64,000 bases of DNA from Streptomyces sp. NBC_00224 (GCF_041435195.1 NZ_CP108106.1:372001-436000), one strand, 5' to 3'. Positions 45,385 to 55,573 are shown, numbered from the stretch's first letter. A program made the numbers and translations. Notes: generated by a model not told the origin, from the letters alone.

Positions 45385-45870
45385 TGGCGCACAATAACAG
45401 GGGCCCTGCTCATCTCCGCAGGTCAGGGGGTCTGCAGGTGGTCAGGAGGAGGGCTGCCACCCGCTGTCGTGTCGTCCGGTCACAGGGGTGAACCGAGGCC
45501 ACCGTCTCCCCAAAGGGAACCCGGCCAGCCACTCCCGTGCTGTCGAAGACCAGTTACGGGACAACCTTTAGGCAAGGTCGACGGAGAATGCGCCTATCAG
45601 TACGCCGGATCGCCATCCTGAACGGCTCGACAACCTCCCACTGCTCGTCCACAAAGTTGCCTGCGTATCACGCCCAACGCGCTACCAGACCCCACCCCCA
45701 CACAAAATCCGGTCAACCAGGGCATCACAGGCAGATCATCCGAGTCATCCACGCCCCGACCGCACGGCTCCTCCGGGTCCTGGGCCTGGCGGGCTGCCAC
45801 GACGACTCGTCGCCGCAGCCCGTCACATCCACTCACAGAGCCTCGCCCGGCTGACCGCCGGACGGGCCAG
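45385..45870. other. Interval without a supported gene
   Basis: About 490 bp between convergent or co-directional genes. Frames are present, but none has a start signal or motif. Confidence 0.3.
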
Positions 45871-47979
45871 TCAGCCGGAGACGCTCGGGCGGCCGTTCTC
45901 GATATGGCCCATCAGGCGCCTACGGAACGGGCTCCCGCCATCTGCGGTCACTTCGAGGTCGTACCAGCCGTGCGCGTCGGCGGCCGAGTGCACCACGGCG
46001 CGGCTACGGCCCGGCTTGACCGTCACGGAACGCTCCCAGTCCCGCAGATCGGTCTCGTCGGCGTAGCCGAGCGGCCGCACGACGAAGGTGACGGGCCGCT
46101 GTCCGCGGTTGCGGAGGATGAGGTGGACGTCCCGGTCGTGGTGGTCCAGGTAGGTGGTCACCTCGGCGCCGTCCGCGTCGCCGGCGCCCTCGAACTCACG
46201 CCGGAAGCCGTTCGGCCCGGTCACCGTGAACCGGTAGGCGCCGGTCAGCGGCACGGTCCACTGGTCCTTGCCCCGTACGTCCTTGTGCTGCGGCGCGGCG
46301 AACTCCTTGGCGTACGGGTAGAGCGCGAAGTGGGCGCTGGCCCGGCCGGTGTTGCTGAGCTGCACCTGGAGGGCGCCGCCCGCGACCTTGGCATAGGCGT
46401 CCGGCTGGTAGGGCAGCGGCCGGGCGGGCCGGGTGCCCTCCTCCTGGACGGGCATGTGCTGCTGCGCGGGCGGCTCGGGACGCCAGCGGCCGCTCATCGG
46501 CGGAATGGGTCCCGGCCGGTGCACTGCGGGCCGCGGCCTGCCACGCCTGAAGTCGAAGGCCGAGGTCAGATCGCCCGCGACGGTGCGCCGCCAGGCACTG
46601 ATGTTGGGCTCGCGCACCCCAGTCCAGCGCTCCAGGAAGCGGATGACGGAGGTGTGGTCGAACACCTCGGAGCATACGTAGCCGCCGACGCTCCAGGGCG
46701 AGACCACGAGCATCGGCACCCGCGCACCGAGGCCGGTCGGCTTGCCCTGCCACTGCTCGTCCGTCACCTCGGGAGGGGCCACCGGCGGCGGGATGTGGTC
46801 GAAGAAACCGTCGTTCTCGTCGTAGTTGATGAGGACGACGGTGTGCCGCCACACGTCGGGGTGCTTTCCGAGCGCGTCGAGCACCTTGTAGACGATGGTG
46901 GCGCTGTGCACGGGCGAGGAGACGCTCGGGTGCTCGGAGTCCAGTGCCGAGGGCACCAGATAGGAGACCTCCGGCAGGGTGCCGGCGGCAACGTCCTGGC
47001 CGAAGGCGTCGGCGAGCGTACCGGTCGGCACCCGCCTCAGCCCCCGCTCGAACAGGCTGCGTTCGGCCGTGGTGAGGGTGGCGACTCCCTGGTCGAGCAG
47101 TCCCAGGAGCCGCTGGCGCTCGGCGTCGCTCGGGGCGTCGCGCACGACGGAGTAGAAGGACTCCATGAACGTGTGCCCACCCGTCCTGGCCAGCGCCTTG
47201 CGCGCGATCGCCTTGAACGTGGTGAAGAACTCGATCTGGTTGTCGGTGAAGTTCTCCCACTCGGTGTACGTCTTCCAACTGCGCCCGGCCTTCTCCAGCC
47301 GCTCGGCGTAGGTGCCCCAGTCGTACCCGGGGTGGGTGCCCTCGTCGTAGGCGTCGTTGCCGACGGCCCGCTGGCCGCCCGGCTCGAACCCGGTCTTCCC
47401 GCTCCACAGGTGGTTGCGGTTGGGGCTGGTAGAGCTGTGGATGGAGGAGTAATAAGCGTCGCAGACAGTGAAGGTGTCGGCGAGCTCGTAGTGCAGCGGG
47501 ATGTCCTGGCGGTCGTAGTACGCCATGGTCGCCGAGGTCTTGGCGGACACCCAGTTGTCCATCCAGCCGCCGTTCCAGGCCTTGGCCCCGCCGCCCCAGG
47601 AGTGGTCGAGGGCCCCTATGTACTGAAGGTCCTTGTGCTGGGTAGCGGCGGCACCGCGCACGGGGAAGGGCAGGACGGTGCTGCCCAGCGGCCCCGGCTG
47701 CTCGAACACGGGCTTGCCGCCCGGGAGTTGAAGGGCATTGCGATCACCGAAGCCGCGGACTCCGCGCAGGGTGCCGAAGTAGTGGTCGAAGGACCGGTTC
47801 TCCTGCATGAGGATCACGACGTGCTTGACCGCGCCGAGGCCGCCGGCCGGGGGGCCTGCGGCCATCGCGGTCTGCAGCGAGGGCGGCAGCAGGGAGGCGG
47901 TCGTGGCCGCGCCGAGGGCGCCGCCCCCCAGTGCGAACAGCCGCCGCCGTGAGATGCCGCCTGCGTTGTCCGTGGCCAA
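45871..47979 (-). CDS. Tat-exported phosphocholine-type phospholipase C
   Basis: TTG start at 47979 behind AGGAGG gives 702 residues. The twin-Arg signal is ISRRRLFALGGGALGAATTA. The phosphoesterase domain has KHVVILMQENRSFDHYFGTL with metal-binding Glu-Asn, SIHSSTSPNRNHLWSG, LINYDENDGFFDHIPPP and RVPMLVVSPWSVGGYV...DHTSVIRFLE. Two C-terminal DUF756 repeats (about 500-600 and 605-700) follow. This is the complete bacterial phospholipase C/acid phosphatase layout. It cleaves phosphatidylcholine or sphingomyelin outside the cell, probably for phosphate or lipid scavenging. Confidence 0.92.
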   Translation of the reverse strand: MATDNAGGISRRRLFALGGGALGAATTASLLPPSLQTAMAAGPPAGGLGAVKHVVILMQENRSFDHYFGTLRGVRGFGDRNALQLPGGKPVFEQPGPLGSTVLPFPVRGAAATQHKDLQYIGALDHSWGGGAKAWNGGWMDNWVSAKTSATMAYYDRQDIPLHYELADTFTVCDAYYSSIHSSTSPNRNHLWSGKTGFEPGGQRAVGNDAYDEGTHPGYDWGTYAERLEKAGRSWKTYTEWENFTDNQIEFFTTFKAIARKALARTGGHTFMESFYSVVRDAPSDAERQRLLGLLDQGVATLTTAERSLFERGLRRVPTGTLADAFGQDVAAGTLPEVSYLVPSALDSEHPSVSSPVHSATIVYKVLDALGKHPDVWRHTVVLINYDENDGFFDHIPPPVAPPEVTDEQWQGKPTGLGARVPMLVVSPWSVGGYVCSEVFDHTSVIRFLERWTGVREPNISAWRRTVAGDLTSAFDFRRGRPRPAVHRPGPIPPMSGRWRPEPPAQQHMPVQEEGTRPARPLPYQPDAYAKVAGGALQVQLSNTGRASAHFALYPYAKEFAAPQHKDVRGKDQWTVPLTGAYRFTVTGPNGFRREFEGAGDADGAEVTTYLDHHDRDVHLILRNRGQRPVTFVVRPLGYADETDLRDWERSVTVKPGRSRAVVHSAADAHGWYDLEVTADGGSPFRRRLMGHIENGRPSVSG

Positions 47980-48255
47980 CTGATCCTCCTGAGTCGTGTG
48001 AGGTGTGTACGGGGGAACGCTACTGACTCGGAGTGACCGCCAGAAGACCCCACCGCGCCCACCGGGTGAACGTCCAACCGTCCGCCCCAAAAGTCCAACA
48101 ACGCAGCGGCCCGGCCGTGGGCGACTCGAAGGGGAGCACGAGGCCCGGGTACGGGTCGACGCAGGCAACGCCCCACAGGTGCACGGTGTTGATCTGAAGC
48201 GCACCACCTTCACAATGGCCACCAACGACCTGCCGTGCGCCTGCGCTAGCCAGGG

Positions 48256-48510
48256 ACCTTCAGGGCTTCCTCTCCACATGCAGTAGATGAGCACCCCGCG
48301 GCCGCCGTAGCGCGAGTGCCACTCGGTGAACAGGTTCTGGTCGTAGGCACACACGCAGGTGGAGTCGGAAGCAACCGGTCGAGCCCTGGCCCCACAGCCC
48401 GGTACTGCGCGCGGCGAAGGTGGCGTTCGCGATCTGGATGGCGATGGCGCGCGAGCGGCCACGGCAGACAGATACCGGCGCCGGACGTATCGCAGTTCAT
48501 CAGATGTAGA
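48256..48510 (-). pseudogene. Tn3-family transposase fragment
   Basis: Reads TSDELRYVRRRYLSAVAARA, then in the same frame VASDSTCVCAYDQNLFTEWH and SRYGGRGVLIY. These match Tn3 transposases (RYVRRRYL near the active region; Asp-Ser-...-QNLxTEWHxRYGGRGVxIYW). A middle stretch reads correctly only in another frame (NATFAARSTGLWGQGST), so there are two indels. The rest of the transposon is missing; it lies upstream of the phospholipase gene. Confidence 0.65.
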
Positions 48511-48530
48511 GGATGAACCACGCTCTGCCA

Positions 48531-49007
48531 TCATGCTCTGGCACAGGCCCTGGAACGCGGCGGGCGCAACGGCCTTCCCACGCTGGCCAGCACGGTAACC
48601 CGCAGGATGGGCACGGCGGGTGGGAGCCTGAGGGATGCGCTATCCAGAGTCCGTGCGGCAAGATCTTGCAGGCGGTGCCTGGCGAGTTCGAAGGCGGCGG
48701 GCTTGATCTTTAATGTGCCCCCGACGGGGTGGTTGAACTGATAGACGATCAGCAGCATCACTCCGACGGTGATGGCTAGAGCGCAGACCGCGCCGGCGTG
48801 GACGCGGAGGCTGCCGACCTCGAAGAGGTAGACGAATCCGACGGTCATCAGCGCACCCACCAGGAGGGCGGCCCACAGCAGGGCCGGGACCCCGGCCGTG
48901 GCGGCCTCGTTCACGCGCTCGCGCCGCGCGTCGCCGAGTTGACTGACCGCGTCCAGAGCGGATTGGTAGCGGGCCTGGTCGGCGCCGGTCTCGGGCTGGC
49001 GGACGTT
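48531..49007 (-). pseudogene. DUF4239 membrane protein, C-terminal fragment
   Basis: The frame INVRQPETGADQARYQSALD, AVSQLGDARRERVNEAATAG, then VPALLWAALLVGALMTVGFV YLFEV and ITVGVMLLIVYQFNHPVGG is the C-terminal half of DUF4239 (bestrophin-like) proteins, with its two final membrane helices. The 5' half is missing, and read-through lies at the end. Confidence 0.6.
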
Positions 49008-49009
49008 GA

Positions 49010-49430
49010 TGAACCCCCGGCCAGCTCCTCAAACCGTTCAGCGGCGCTGTCGCCTCCCTTGCGCCACCTCCGCAGTACGTAGGCAGTGTCTGCCGCAAGA
49101 TCGAGCCGCAGCTCAGGACCGTCAAGACTGCACAGCATCACCTGGCCGCTGCCGCTCATGTACACCCACTCGCCGAGCGGCACAAACTCCGGCCCTGGCT
49201 GGGGGAGGAGGATCGTCACGAACCTCCAGCTCAACCAGCACCTCGTGCGACGGGGCGTTGCTGAGAATCCTGGCCGTGCCGGCCCCCACCACCACCGAAT
49301 CCCCGCCCATGGGGAGCTCGGTCCAAAACAGCTACTCCGGCTCGCCCGGCCTGCGCATTTCGTCCAGCCCGAAGACCGAACGCTCCACCGGCACGGTCCC
49401 CGCCACCTCGGTGACAGCACCTTCCGCCAT
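49010..49430 (-). pseudogene. Hypothetical protein with nonsense and frameshift mutations
   Basis: From ATG 49430: MAEGAVTEVAGTVPVERSVF, GLDEMRRPGEPE, then TAG. In another frame come MGGDSVVVGAGTARILSNAP SHEVLVELEV and LGEWVYMSGSGQVMLCSLDG PELRLDLAADTAYVLRRW. The parts read as one conserved protein of unknown function with at least two disruptions. Confidence 0.4.
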
Positions 49431-50066
49431 GAACCCACCTTAACTGCAAGGGACTTCAGGCTAGGCCAGCCGTGAAGGCACGATGGGACAGTGCAGCGCC
49501 AAAGCACGGGACCACACGGAGTGCCCGGCTTCGCGGAGAGCGGTGGCCGACCCAACCGCCGGACGGTCGGGTGCCCAGTCGGCGTGCGGGATGCCCGGCG
49601 ACCGGGCCTGCCATCCGGCTTCCCAGTGCCCAGCATCCGGCCCCCGCTACTGCGATAGCTGATGGTTCAAGCTGAGCTAGGACGCGGGGCCGACGCACGG
49701 CGGGTCGAGGGCATCCACGGCACCTATGGGCCGGTGGATCATCAAATCTCCCTAGCTGCAGTCATTTTGCGCCGCCGACCTTCCATCTCCGTTCCTACCG
49801 GTGGTTTGTTGACAGCGGACGGGTGTGGGAACAGACCGCAGGTGGGGGGTGTCAACTGCGGCTGTGGGAGGCCGAGATGACGAAGCGGCTGCCCTGTCCC
49901 CCGCGCCTGGCCCGCTGGGGGCCTATGCCGACCGGTTCGGTGCCAGCCAGGCACGTCAGTGTCTTGTTGCGGTCCCGTGGCAGCGGCAGTCCGGCCAGGT
50001 CGTCACGAAGCCCCCGCGGTCGCAGCTGGACCCACGGACTCGCTGCACAGGCCCCAGACACCCGGG
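49431..50066. other. Interval without a supported gene
   Basis: About 640 bp. No motif, start signal or element end was recognised on either strand. Confidence 0.3.
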
Positions 50067-50249
50067 TCAGCACCGCAGCTCTGCCGCTCGTTCGCACATC
50101 ACCTCCACGGCGTCGGACAGCTGAGGGCGCGCCCCGGGGTGGGCCTCCCGGATGACCTTCACCGCGTGAAGCCGCCGACCACTCCTGATCAGCTCGTCCA
50201 CCTCTTCCCGGACCACCGGCAGCAACGCGTCCCAGATCGAGTTCTCCAT
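50067..50249 (-). CDS. Small conserved hypothetical protein (L7/L12-C-like)
   Basis: 60 residues from ATG 50249: MENSIWDALLPVVREEVDEL, IRSGRRLHAVKVIREAHPGA, RPQLSDAVEVMCERAAEL. The GRRLHAVKVIREAHPG segment is like the helix-turn of ribosomal protein L7/L12 C-terminal domains reused in small Streptomyces proteins. No strong ribosome site. Function unknown. Confidence 0.5.
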   Translation of the reverse strand: MENSIWDALLPVVREEVDELIRSGRRLHAVKVIREAHPGARPQLSDAVEVMCERAAELRC

Positions 50250-50319
50250 ACACCCATCCAAGCAAATCGCTCTCGCCCACCGCCACCGCCCTTACGGTGC
50301 GCCCCGCACGGAGAGCCGC

Positions 50320-50460
50320 TCAGAGCAGGTCCTTAGCGATCGCCGTATTCGTCTCACCTCGCTCGAAACCCTCAGCTGCCCGCATCCCAACTCGTTCCCG
50401 AGCTGTCTGTGACCAGGCTGTCAGCCGTCCCCTGGCGTATACCGCACGCGCCGCTGGCAT
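50320..50460 (-). pseudogene. IS630-family transposase N-terminal remnant
   Basis: Reads VYARGRLTAWSQTARERVGM, then RAAEGFERGETNTAIAKDLL and stop. It aligns with the N-terminus of the IS630 transposase at 4319 (RYAQGGGLRPHEQAARERIR...EQGEKNSVIAKDL). The rest is absent. Confidence 0.6.
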
Positions 50461-50746
50461 GGCGTGATCAGCAAGGCTTTCCCCATGGCGACCCTCCAGA
50501 AAGGTCAGTAGCACCTCCACGGAGTCGATGAGAGCAGACCTTGCAAGGTCACAGCGGCGGTCGTTCGAGGGTGCCGAGTGAGTGGGATCACAGCAGGTGC
50601 GGCGGAACGCCCTTGGATCTCTTCGCATCTGTTTGCCTGGAGCGGGGATTTCGATCGGCGTGTGTGCGGAGGTACGGCGCGGGTGTTCCCTTCCCGCCCG
50701 GTGCCGTCTTCCGCGGTGCACCGCCCTCGACTTTCGGAGTTTGTGT

Positions 50747-51742
50747 ATGAAGCGCCTCTCCACGGCGTCGGCTGCGGTGCTGGCCGTGTGCTCGGCCGTG
50801 CTGGTTGCCGGTTGTTCCAGTGACAGCAAGCCGGTGAACTTCGGCAAGGACGACGCCAAGGGAGGGACGAACCGGAGCCAGGCGCCGAAGAACAGCAAGG
50901 TGCAGTTGCCTACGAACCCGCGCGAGTGGACCACCCAGCGCGAACTCAAGGACGGCACCAAGGTGGTGCGCACGACGCTCAAGGGCGGAAAGTCGGGCTT
51001 CGAGGGCAAGGTGTGGGCGTGGGCCCCCAAGCAGTACTTCGAGGACAAGTACAAGAACAGCGCCTTTCCGGTGCTCATCGCGCTGCCCGGCAGCAACGGC
51101 TATCCCAGCAACTACTGGTACGGCGGTGACCTCAAGCTCCAGGAGACCATCGCCGAGCAGGCGGGCAAGGGGAAGAGCCTGCCGTTCATCGTGATCATGC
51201 CGGTGCTGAACGCGGACAAGAAGAACTACTACGACGGCAGCGACATCCCCGGCCGGGCAAAGATGGGCACCTGGATGTCGGACGACGTCCCGGACCTGGT
51301 CCGGGAGAACTTCCGTACCTTCAAGGACCCCAAGGGGTGGGGTTTCTTCGGCTCGTCGTCCGGCGGATACGTCGGGATGAAGATGATGCTGCAATACCCG
51401 AACCGCTTCGGCGCCGTCATCGCCGGCGGCCCCGACACCCGCCCGGACTCCCCGATGTGGAACGGCCACGAGAAGGAGAAGCAGGCAAACAACCCGGAGA
51501 AGCTGGCCCAGAACCTGATCAACAAGGGCGGCCCAACGGTGAACCTCTCGATCATGCTGGGCACCAAGGAATCGGGGCAGCGCAATGTGAAGGACTTCCT
51601 CACCAAGTACGGCAAGGGTCCCATCAAGACCAGTCTGCACATGATCCAGAACGGTCAGCACAGCGGACGGCAGTACGCGAAATCCCTCGCGGACGGCCCG
51701 CTGGAGTGGATCAGCAAGCGGATGCTGGCGCCGTCGCCGTAA
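50747..51742 (+). CDS. Lipoprotein esterase (alpha/beta-hydrolase fold)
   Basis: 331 residues from ATG 50747 behind CGGAG. The lipoprotein signal ends at the lipobox LVAGC (KRLSTASAAVLAVCSAVLVA GCSSDS), so the protein is tethered to the membrane surface. The catalytic part is of the esterase-D type: FPVLIALPGSNGYPSNYWYG, FIVIMPVLNADKKNYYDG, and WGFFGSSSGGYVGMKMML with the nucleophile Ser near 203. MIQNGQHSGRQYAKSL gives the His. It resembles actinobacterial mycolyltransferase-like esterases. Substrate unknown. Confidence 0.85.
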   Translation: MKRLSTASAAVLAVCSAVLVAGCSSDSKPVNFGKDDAKGGTNRSQAPKNSKVQLPTNPREWTTQRELKDGTKVVRTTLKGGKSGFEGKVWAWAPKQYFEDKYKNSAFPVLIALPGSNGYPSNYWYGGDLKLQETIAEQAGKGKSLPFIVIMPVLNADKKNYYDGSDIPGRAKMGTWMSDDVPDLVRENFRTFKDPKGWGFFGSSSGGYVGMKMMLQYPNRFGAVIAGGPDTRPDSPMWNGHEKEKQANNPEKLAQNLINKGGPTVNLSIMLGTKESGQRNVKDFLTKYGKGPIKTSLHMIQNGQHSGRQYAKSLADGPLEWISKRMLAPSP

Positions 51743-51779
51743 CGGCCGCAACCTGCCACCGTGGGAAACCTCTGCAGCG

Positions 51780-52276
51780 CTGGGGATGAGTGCGGGCGCT
51801 ACCGCAGGCTCGGCACCCTCCTGAGCGGGCTCTTCGTAAGGGCCTTCACCTACCGCGTCTGGGTCCGCTCCCAACTCCAGCAGTTTCTCAAGCCCCCCGA
51901 GCTCCCGGTCCGCCGCATGCTGCTGAACACTTATGTCGAACCTGCGTACACCGTCGTCCGCGATGACAGGCAGCCCGTGACGGTTCCGCCCGAAGAACGT
52001 ACGTACCTGTGGCCTGACGACCACATGCCGGCGCTGCCGTCGGGCTTCTTCAACGACATCCCCTCATCCGCTTCGCCCCTCGCCCCAGATACCCCACTGC
52101 CAGTAGAGGTCATGGGCCTGCCCCGCCCGGGTGAATGGGTGCTCGTCCGCTCCCCGCAGGGCACCCTCGGACCGACCGGGCGGGCCAAACACTGCTACAG
52201 CTCCGAGATCAACCAGGCCATCCGCTGCCACCGACCGCTTCCGAAGAGCCCCCGCGGCAGAAACAGGCGACAGTAA
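51780..52276 (+). other. Unassigned coding-like frame
   Basis: An open frame (SQLQQFLKPPELPVRRMLLN, YVEPAYTVVRDDRQPVTVPP, PVEVMGLPRPGEWVLVRSPQ) with fair protein composition but no start signal and no recognised family. It may be a fragment. Confidence 0.25.
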
Positions 52277-52419
52277 TCGCGCGTCCCTTACTGCACCGCA
52301 GCAGCCGGGGCGTTGGGGGGCCACATGGCGGCGTACTGCACCAAGCCCACCGGCGCCCCGAACGGCTCGCCTCGGTCACCGCCCCCGACCCCGGCGGCCT
52401 GGAGAACGCGGGCCCCGGA

Positions 52420-52593
52420 AACGCAGGCCGTAGCGTCCACCGCGAGCCCGGGTGGCAGCCCGAGCACGCCGCCCAGTGGATGGACGAGGCTCTCGACACA
52501 CTCGGCCTCGACAGGGTCCACCTGGTCGGCTCCTCCTACGGCGGCTGGCCTGCTGGCGCTTCGGGTGTGCGAGCAGGCGGCGCTTGCCCATGA
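52420..52593 (+). pseudogene. Alpha/beta-hydrolase fragment
   Basis: The frame reads EPGWQPEHAAQWMDEALDTL, then GLDRVHLVGSSYGGWPA. This is the HLVGxSxGG nucleophile elbow of an alpha/beta hydrolase and the helix before it. The frame breaks after the elbow. Confidence 0.55.
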
Positions 52594-53012
52594 CGACGCA
52601 GAGCCGGGGTCCGGAGGGATCGCAGCTCGTCCTCCCGGTCGTTGTGAAGATCCGGTCCAGGTGGTGGTAGAGCACCGCGATGGCCGACTCGGGGTTCCGC
52701 CGGCCCACGAGGATGCCAAGATGTCAGTCGGAACGCGGAAGCCGGCGAACCCGGACCTCTGCTCGCCGGAGCGGTGGCACGAGCGCTCCGGGCGGCTTGG
52801 AACCGCGGCTTCGACGCCGTTGCCGCCTGCAGCTTCGAGGACGAGCTCCCGGACCTCGGCGGACTACCGCGCTATCGCTGACCCACGCCGGATCCACAGG
52901 TATTGACCATTCCTCCAACGACAAGACTGGCCACTGCTGACGGCAAGCACCGTTGCATTACCAGAGCCTCTCTTTCAAATCATCCGCACGGGCGTGCGAT
53001 AGGTTCCCCGTC
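52594..53012. other. Interval without a supported gene
   Basis: It follows the hydrolase fragment. Frames on both strands have no recognisable content. Confidence 0.3.
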
Positions 53013-53160
53013 ATGACGGACCTCGGATCCGTCGCCTGGCCACCTGCCCCGATGAGGACCGAACGACTCGTGCTCCGCGAGTCCAAGGCCCGGGACCGTG
53101 CAGCGTTCATCAAGCTGTTCGCCTCGCCAGAGGTGGGCACCTACATCGATGGCCCTGCCC
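53013..53160 (+). pseudogene. GNAT acetyltransferase N-terminal fragment
   Basis: ATG 53013; MTDLGSVAWPPAPMRTERLV, LRESKARDRAAFIKLFASPE, VGTYIDGP. This is the TERLxLRExxxxDRxAFIxLFASPEVxxYIGGP start of RimJ/RimL-type acetyltransferases. It is cut off where the next GNAT gene ends on the other strand. Confidence 0.65.
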
Positions 53161-53183
53161 AGCCCCCAGCCGCCGTAGCCGCC

Positions 53184-53996
53184 TCAGTCCGTGAAGTCCA
53201 GTACCAGGTGGTCCTGGACCCGCCGGTACCCCAGCCGCTGGTACAGCGCGTTGCTCGTCTCATTGGCCAGGTCCGTGAACAGCACCACCTGCTCCGCCCC
53301 CCATTCCAGGGCCAGCCGAGTCGCGGCCGCCGTGGCGGCGCCCGCGAAGCCGCGGCCGCGCAGTGCGGGCGGGGTGTAGACCGGGCCGATACGGGACTGG
53401 CCGACCAGCACCCCGGAGGCGGCGGCCAGTGACACCGGGCCCTCGTCCGTCTCCCACAACATCAGCTGCCCGGCCGCCGTGCGCCGGAAGGCGGCCGCCG
53501 CCGCGCCCAGGCCGGGCGGCAGCGCCACCTCGTCGAGGAACGCGGTCAGCCACGCGGTGACCAGCGTCAGATCCGCCTCGGCCGCCAGGCGGGCGCGGCC
53601 CGCCACCGGTGCCGGGTCGGCGAGTTCGGCGAGCCGGAACAACCGCTCCTGACGGTCCACCCGGTAGGGCCCCCAGGCCTTACCGAAGGCCCGGGCGGTG
53701 GCGGTCGCGCCGTTCACCCCGACGAGGGCGTCGCCGCGCAGCGCCCCGGCGAGCTCCCGAGCCGCGCCGTCCGGCATCGTGCCGAGCACCGGCGGCATCC
53801 CCGGGGTCTGGACGTACGCACCGCCCACCACCGGGCCGGGTCCGGTCCACCAGCCGAACCGCGCGCCCGGCCAGTGCCCGCAGCGCGCCTGCTCAGCGAG
53901 GGTGAGCAGCACCGTGTTGCGGGCCGGGTCGGCGGCGAGGAAGGAGTCCGCGGCCGCCCGGAAGGCGTCGATGTCCTCGGTGAGATGCCAGGTCAT
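53184..53996 (-). CDS. GNAT-family N-acetyltransferase
   Basis: 270 residues from ATG 53996. An N-terminal GNAT-like half (TWHLTEDIDAFRAAADSFLA, PVVGGAYVQTPGMPPVLGTM) precedes the active C-terminal domain. VSLAAASGVLVGQSRIGPVY TPPALRGRGFAGAATAAATR carries the Arg-x-x-Gly-x-Gly/Ala pyrophosphate loop, followed by NETSNALYQRLGYRRVQDHL. This is the common actinobacterial two-domain GNAT. Intact; substrate unknown. Confidence 0.88.
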   Translation of the reverse strand: MTWHLTEDIDAFRAAADSFLAADPARNTVLLTLAEQARCGHWPGARFGWWTGPGPVVGGAYVQTPGMPPVLGTMPDGAARELAGALRGDALVGVNGATATARAFGKAWGPYRVDRQERLFRLAELADPAPVAGRARLAAEADLTLVTAWLTAFLDEVALPPGLGAAAAAFRRTAAGQLMLWETDEGPVSLAAASGVLVGQSRIGPVYTPPALRGRGFAGAATAAATRLALEWGAEQVVLFTDLANETSNALYQRLGYRRVQDHLVLDFTD

Positions 53997-54811
53997 GCCC
54001 GATCGTCGTACGACACCCGGCCCTGGCGCACCCGAATTTCCGCAGCCCTACGGGACAGCCCATGCACCCGAACCGGCACGGCGCAGGCCGCGGCCACCTC
54101 TCACGCAACGCAGACCTTCCCTCAACGTCGTTCTTCATGCAGCACCCATCAGCGCGATCAGCGCCTGCCGCCGCTGGTCGACCCCGTAGGGCTCGCGGAC
54201 ACGGACGAGGTCGGAGAAATGACGCTGAATCAGGCTGCCGCGCCTCGACTGCAGCAGCCCCGGCCGGGGCGGCGTGAACAGTAGCCGCCGGCAACCGTCG
54301 AACCTCACCTCGGAACACCATCCCGCGAGGCAGCGACTTGGGGCCGGAAAGCGTCTCGCGTGCCTAGGCGAGCATCGGCTGCACCGGCGGACCAAGCATC
54401 AACAGGACCTCGCCCACGGGTAGGGACTCGTGACGCTCACAGGGTGGCACGGCTCCCCGCCACAGGTCGCAACCAGCCTGGCCTGTCAGCGGAACCGGCT
54501 GCCCCTCATTTCTACGACCCGACGTCAGACCACGCGGCCGGGCTGAGCACGACCATACGCAGGTTCCCTCATACGGATGCTTATCGAGGCATCAGACAAC
54601 CGCATCCGGTGTGGAACCAACCCTGGGAACATTGAAGATCCATGCACAGCACATCGACAAGCCCGGCCTGGCCGTCCTGGAGATGGTAGGAGTCGGCGGG
54701 CATGTGAGCGGGACACGCGCTCTCTCCTGTGAGATGGCCGGCTGGGCCGCCCGCGGCCGCGGGCGGCCCAGCCGGACGAAGAACTCGTCTGTGGAGGCTG
54801 TCCGTTGGCGG
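53997..54811. other. Interval with a possible coding remnant
   Basis: A minus-strand frame ending at 54135 reads RRGSLIQRHFSDLVRVREPY, GVDQRRQALIALMGAA. It looks like a protein tail but is unidentified. The rest shows no gene. Confidence 0.25.
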
Positions 54812-55573
54812 TTACCCGATGCATCCGGGGACAGGAGAGGGACTGTTGGTGCAGTTGGTGGGAGTGTTGGCGGTCACGGTGGAGGTGTTGAGGGTTACTG
54901 ATCCGGCGACGTAGTAGATTCCGCCGGGGTTCACCATCGCGGTGTTGGCGGTGACTACGCTGCTCGTGATGGTGAGTGTTCCGTTGACGCTGGCGATTCC
55001 ACCGGCCTGGTGAGCGGTGTTGTTCTGGACCGTGCTGCTGGTAAACGTGGCCGCTGCCGGGGTGCCGCTGCTGTAGAGGGCGCCGCCCAAGCCGTCGGCG
55101 GCGTTGGCGGACAGTGCGCCGCCAGTGAGGGTGACCGCGCCGAAGTTCAGGATGCCGCCACCGTTGTTGTGACCCGCGGCGGCCGCGTGGCCACCGCTGA
55201 GGGTGACTGCCTTGAGGGTGATGCCACCGGTGGAGCTGACTTGGGCGATGCGGAAGGCTGACGCCGTCCCGGCGCGGGTGAGGGTGTTGGCGTTGCCCTC
55301 GAAGGTGATGGGCGTGGTGATGATCGGCAGGCCCGCAGGGCCGTTGACGCCGTCGCTGCCGTGGGCTGCGGTGAGGGTGTAGGTACAGCCGGGTGTCAGA
55401 GTCACTGTCCCGCCACCCGCGGCGTTGGCTGCTGTGACCGCGGTGACCAGCGCTGTCTCGTCGCAGGCGACGGACGTGGGTCTGGCCTGTGCGGTGACGG
55501 GGAGGAGGACGGCCGTGCCAGCGGCCAAGATGGCCGTTCCGGCAAGGGCGAGAGTTACGCGACTGTGTCGCAT
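54812..55573 (-). CDS. Secreted right-handed beta-helix protein 1
   Basis: 253 residues from ATG 55573 with AGGAAAG upstream. The signal peptide (LALAGTAILAAGTAVLLPVT, then AQA) precedes CDETALVTAVTAANAAGGGT VTLTPGCTYTL. Repeats follow of the GGILNFGAVTLTGGALSANA and GGIASVNGTLTITSSVVTAN type, a pectate-lyase-like parallel beta-helix of the Pmp/filamentous-adhesin kind. The C-terminus has two Cys (TPTNCTNSPSPVPGCIG). It is 39% or more similar by eye to the next gene (55807). Surface adhesion or polysaccharide binding is inferred. Confidence 0.8.
   Translation of the reverse strand: MRHSRVTLALAGTAILAAGTAVLLPVTAQARPTSVACDETALVTAVTAANAAGGGTVTLTPGCTYTLTAAHGSDGVNGPAGLPIITTPITFEGNANTLTRAGTASAFRIAQVSSTGGITLKAVTLSGGHAAAAGHNNGGGILNFGAVTLTGGALSANAADGLGGALYSSGTPAAATFTSSTVQNNTAHQAGGIASVNGTLTITSSVVTANTAMVNPGGIYYVAGSVTLNTSTVTANTPTNCTNSPSPVPGCIG

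Noticed and set aside
45904-47952. 682-codon plus-strand frame opposite phospholipase C
   Set aside because: Shadow of the Tat-exported enzyme on the minus strand.
49742-50286. Minus-strand frame 49852-50286 as a gene
   Set aside because: Arg/Gly-rich composition without motif; the overlapping 60-residue frame at 50067-50249 is more protein-like.
50588-52024. 478-codon minus-strand frame opposite the lipoprotein esterase
   Set aside because: The plus strand has a lipobox, a ribosome site and a nucleophile elbow; the minus frame has none.
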